This document shows, in pieces, positions 45,395-47,687 of a stretch of 47,687 nucleotides of DNA (positions within the stretch are counted from its first letter, which is position 1; every line of letters begins with the position of its first letter). The notes under the pieces are model-generated. The model made no database searches. It was not told the DNA's origin and saw nothing but the letters and a program-made list of their open reading frames with translations. Both the position numbers and the translations under genes were made by a program. This DNA comes from an uncultured Sanguibacteroides sp. (GTDB taxonomy: Bacteria; Bacteroidota; Bacteroidia; Bacteroidales; Marinifilaceae): positions 1-47,687 of the forward strand of contig NZ_UQRQ01000023.1 of the NCBI RefSeq assembly GCF_900543425.1, given 5' to 3'.

Positions 45395-46093
45395 CTACAA
45401 AATTTGCAACTTGATCCCGAAAGAAAGACTTAAAATATCACCTAAACCGATGTATCTGTTCCCGACAGCGCTAATAAGATATAAATCACAGGTACTGAAT
45501 TCATAAAAAAACGTCATTTTTTTAAAGGGGGCACTCCGGTCCAACCCGAAAGTAAGCCGTTGTCCGATAAAAGCATGAAAACGAACACGGGTAGAAAATT
45601 TATAGTAATTATTCGGGTAACGCTCCGGCTCCTTTACCCAAAAATCATCGTCCAATACCGTATTCACGTAAATACCCGTCGTTAAAGGATCGAACGACCA
45701 CCGCTTTCCCAGATAAATATTAGTCCAGGGAATATAATTCTGTTTCAATGTCAAAGTAACCTTAGCCTCATTCGAGGAAAAACGAGGTATAAAACCGATC
45801 AGGAAATCGGTCTCCCATTGATCTCTCTTTCCGTAATCCCACCCCATTCCTAACGAAAGCAATCCCATAGAACCGGCAAATTGCAACTTCTGGTATTTAG
45901 GAATTAATTTTTGCCAGACTGTCTGATAATTAGCCAATTTCCGTTCATAACGCTTTTCTAAACGTTTCTGTCTGTCCAAACGGCGGGCTTCCCTCTCTTT
46001 AATCCGGATACTGTCGGCATCCTGCTGTGCATAAAGAGGTGAAGCGACAAAAAGCAATAACCCGACTCCCCATTTAATAATAGACCACTTCAT
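45395..46093 (-). CDS. Outer-membrane-like protein of unknown function
   Basis: A 232-residue exported protein. Signal peptide about 1-22 (P-L-Y-A-Q-Q). A strongly charged helical stretch (about 27-55, R-I-K-E-R-E-A-R-R-L-D-R-Q-K-R) follows. The rest (about 70-232) has alternating hydrophobic and aromatic strands such as W-E-T-D-F-L-I-G-F-I-P-R-F and R-V-R-F-H-A-F-I-G-Q-R-L-T-F-G-L, and ends in I-L-S-L-S-F-G-I-K-L-Q-I-L. It looks like a small barrel with a periplasmic helical arm. No named family was recognised. Its start overlaps the end of the metallophosphoesterase gene by 20 bp, indicating coupled translation and probably shared function. Confidence 0.75.
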   Translation of the reverse strand: MKWSIIKWGVGLLLFVASPLYAQQDADSIRIKEREARRLDRQKRLEKRYERKLANYQTVWQKLIPKYQKLQFAGSMGLLSLGMGWDYGKRDQWETDFLIGFIPRFSSNEAKVTLTLKQNYIPWTNIYLGKRWSFDPLTTGIYVNTVLDDDFWVKEPERYPNNYYKFSTRVRFHAFIGQRLTFGLDRSAPFKKMTFFYEFSTCDLYLISAVGNRYIGLGDILSLSFGIKLQIL

Positions 46094-46871
46094 AACTATA
46101 TCCTTTCGGGGTTAAAGTAAACAACAGGTAATTTTTATCTTTCATACAACTGCAACCGTAATACATGATTCCGTCTTCAAACAAATCCTCCGCCATCAAA
46201 GTATGATTATGTGCATGTAAGCAAAATTCCATCTTAGGAAACTGTTTTAATAATTCATGGAACACCCGGGATACATTATTATTAAACTCGACATCCCCCG
46301 GACGGACATGCATCACGGGAATAGTACGCTTAAAACCCGAAACACTATCCTGCAACTCGTTATAGATAAAAGAAAAATCAGGAATCGGATGGGAATAATC
46401 AAATTCAAGAGCATTCGTATTCATACAAATAAATTTCGTATCTCCCGCTATAAATGAAAAATTCAAATCCCCGTATATCTTTTTATACACGTCGACTCCA
46501 TTTCCCAATACGTCATGATTACCGAGCAAGGCAACGTAAGGGACTTTTAACTTCGACATGATGTCACGTACCCATTCAAACTCCTTGGTTAAGCCGAAAT
46601 CGGAGATATCTCCGCCATGAATAACAAAATCCACATCATCCCGGGTATTTACATGAGAGACAAATTTTTGGGTCTCGTCATACCAACGCTGACTATCTCC
46701 CATCAACACGAAACGGATCGTATCCTTCCCTTTGCAAACCTCCCCGATACGGGTAATATTCTTCTCGTTTATTCCCCTCTCACCATTTAAACGGACGTCA
46801 TAAGGATGATATTCTATCAAATCGCAACTATACACACATAAAGCGATCGCTAATACTACGCCTATTTTCAT
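46074..46871 (-). CDS. Metallophosphoesterase lipoprotein (calcineurin-like)
   Basis: A 265-residue lipoprotein with lipobox V-Y-S-C16. The metal-binding blocks of the calcineurin-like family are present: G-D59-S-Q, G-G-D88, G-N118-H119-D120, M-H188 and H-A-H-N-H (219-223). In block 1 the usual D-x-H is D-x-Q (Gln61), and the last block reads A-H-N-H rather than G-H-x-H. Two-metal catalysis on a phosphoester is expected, probably in the periplasm. It is first in the cluster that leads to the outer-membrane-like gene, the alpha/beta hydrolase and the patatin, an arrangement that suggests lipid or lipid-phosphate turnover. The substrate is not shown. Confidence 0.88.
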   Translation of the reverse strand: MKIGVVLAIALCVYSCDLIEYHPYDVRLNGERGINEKNITRIGEVCKGKDTIRFVLMGDSQRWYDETQKFVSHVNTRDDVDFVIHGGDISDFGLTKEFEWVRDIMSKLKVPYVALLGNHDVLGNGVDVYKKIYGDLNFSFIAGDTKFICMNTNALEFDYSHPIPDFSFIYNELQDSVSGFKRTIPVMHVRPGDVEFNNNVSRVFHELLKQFPKMEFCLHAHNHTLMAEDLFEDGIMYYGCSCMKDKNYLLFTLTPKGYSYEVVYY

Positions 46872-47024
46872 TATAAGTTTATTTTACATACACCATAGAT
46901 TAGAGTGAAGATACAAAAAACAGACCAAACACAACGTATTTTAAGATAATAAATATTAAAATCAAATATTAAACTGTTTCTATTTCCGAATTCCTTACCC
47001 TATCTGTTTTTTATCACAACCTAT

Positions 47025-47032
47025 TATCTTTG
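47025..47032 (+). promoter_or_regulatory. -7 promoter box of the ybaK-like gene
   Basis: TATCTTTG matches TAnnTTTG and lies 20 bp upstream of the ATG at 47053. The -33 TTTG is not evident. Confidence 0.6.
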
Positions 47033-47052
47033 CATTCGAAATACAGAATCTT

Positions 47053-47538
47053 ATGAAGACCAAAATAAACAAAACGAACGCAGCCCGTTTACTGGACAAA
47101 GCCAAAATCGAATACGAACTCGTTCCTTACGAAGTCGATGAAAACAACCTGGCCGCAACCCATGTTGCAGAGCAATTGAATGAAGACATCGAACAAGTTT
47201 TTAAAACCCTTATACTGAAAGGAGACAAAAACGGCTTTTTTGTCTGCGTCATTCCCGGAAACCAAGAAGTCGATCTGAAAACGGCAGCCAAAGTATCCGG
47301 CAATAAAAAAGCGGATCTGATTCCCATGAAAGAATTGCTCCCCACGACCGGATATATCCGGGGAGGCTGTTCTCCCATCGGGATGAAAAAAGAGTTTCCC
47401 ACCTATATCCATGCTTCCTGCCTTAACTTCGACTACGTCTATATCAGTGCAGGCATCCGGGGCCTGCAAATCAAAATCGCCCCCACAGACCTGATCCGTA
47501 TCACCAAAGCAATGACGATCGAAGAATTAAGCGATTAA
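47053..47538 (+). CDS. ybaK: Cys-tRNA(Pro)/Cys-tRNA(Cys) deacylase, YbaK/EbsC family
   Basis: A 161-residue YbaK-type trans-editing enzyme. It removes mischarged cysteine from tRNA-Pro. Marks are the family helix A-A-T-H-V-A-E-Q-L, then Q-V-F-K-T-L-I-L-K-G near 48-57 with the catalytic Lys, and G-Y-I-R-G-G-C-S-P-I-G near 99-109, the substrate loop. It ends A-M-T-I-E-E-L-S-D. The stop codon is inside a GCGATTAA octamer that opens a repeat region (47531-47614). It has its own -7 box at 47025-47032. Confidence 0.93.
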   Translation: MKTKINKTNAARLLDKAKIEYELVPYEVDENNLAATHVAEQLNEDIEQVFKTLILKGDKNGFFVCVIPGNQEVDLKTAAKVSGNKKADLIPMKELLPTTGYIRGGCSPIGMKKEFPTYIHASCLNFDYVYISAGIRGLQIKIAPTDLIRITKAMTIEELSD

Positions 47539-47614
47539 AAAATTCTGAGATTCAGGGATTAAAAGATTAGGTGATTTCAGATTTATGATTTCGGATTTTA
47601 GATTTATGATTTCA
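47531..47614. repeat. Phase-locked 8-bp then 7-bp GATT repeats at the ybaK 3' end
   Basis: Octamers in register from 47531: GCGATTAA (ends at the stop codon), AAAATTCT (degenerate), GAGATTCA, GGGATTAA, AAGATTAG, GTGATTTC. From 47580 the period changes to seven: GATTTAT, GATTTCG, GATTTTA, GATTTAT, GATTTCA. The octamer core NNGATTNN is the same as at the lutC 3' end and is again in the sense of the upstream gene. Confidence 0.85.
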
Positions 47615-47651
47615 AGAGGGCGGAATCAGAAATTAATCATAAACCAATTTT

Positions 47652-47679
47652 AAATCTACAATTTAAAATTTACAACTAA
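47652..47679. repeat. Four 7-bp degenerate repeats near the right edge
   Basis: Units in register: AAATCTA, CAATTTA, AAATTTA, CAACTAA. They may continue past the window. Same AT-rich heptamer style as at 15313-15340. Confidence 0.5.
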
Positions 47680-47687
47680 TTGAAGAG

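Overview
The window looks like chromosomal DNA of an anaerobic member of the Bacteroidota, most likely order Bacteroidales. The evidence is a SusC/SusD pair with a FecR anti-sigma factor and an ECF sigma factor, promoters of the TAnnTTTG type, few Shine-Dalgarno sites, an 11-gene complex I cluster without nuoE, nuoF and nuoG, and a 628-residue PurF of the Bacteroides type. Placement near Odoribacter/Butyricimonas is a guess from protein style, not a demonstrated assignment.

Layout. (1) 1-85: start of an ABC transporter ATPase gene that runs off the left edge. (2) 184-14938, all on the minus strand: an ECF sigma factor, a FecR anti-sigma factor, a SusC-type receptor with an N-terminal signalling (STN) domain, SusD, a DUF4843 lipoprotein, a PKD-like lipoprotein and two tandem large zinc-metalloprotease homologues. 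No glycoside hydrolase is present, so the locus looks like a self-sensing protein or peptide scavenging system. One protease keeps its zinc site. Its tandem partner has lost all three zinc ligands. (3) 15622-19919, minus strand: lactate utilisation genes, permease then lutA-lutB-lutC. (4) 20150-24173: a Yip1-like membrane protein with smpB, a PurF homologue on the opposite strand, and a DUF1573 protein. (5) 24309-29559: two tandem 870-residue exported proteins that join an MG2-like region to a TonB-plug-like segment without a barrel. (6) 29664-40156: a small orphan exported protein, then the complex I cluster nuoA-B-CD-H-I-J-K-L-M-N. (7) 40244-46871, minus strand: an envelope cluster with a lipoprotein, a patatin/POTRA/barrel protein (type Vd-like), a secreted alpha/beta hydrolase, an outer-membrane-like protein and a metallophosphoesterase lipoprotein. 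(8) 47053-47538: a YbaK/EbsC deacylase.

How the parts may work together. Lactate taken up by the permease would be oxidised by LutABC, probably feeding electrons to menaquinone. The NADH-input-less complex I would pump ions using another electron donor. The sigma/FecR/SusC trio would switch on peptide capture when substrate binds the receptor.

The least explained signals are phase-locked 8-bp and 7-bp GATT-word repeats that begin inside or at stop codons of lutC and ybaK and recur inside the nuo cluster; the active/dead protease pair; the barrel-less plug proteins; and a possible frameshifted small exported gene downstream of smpB.
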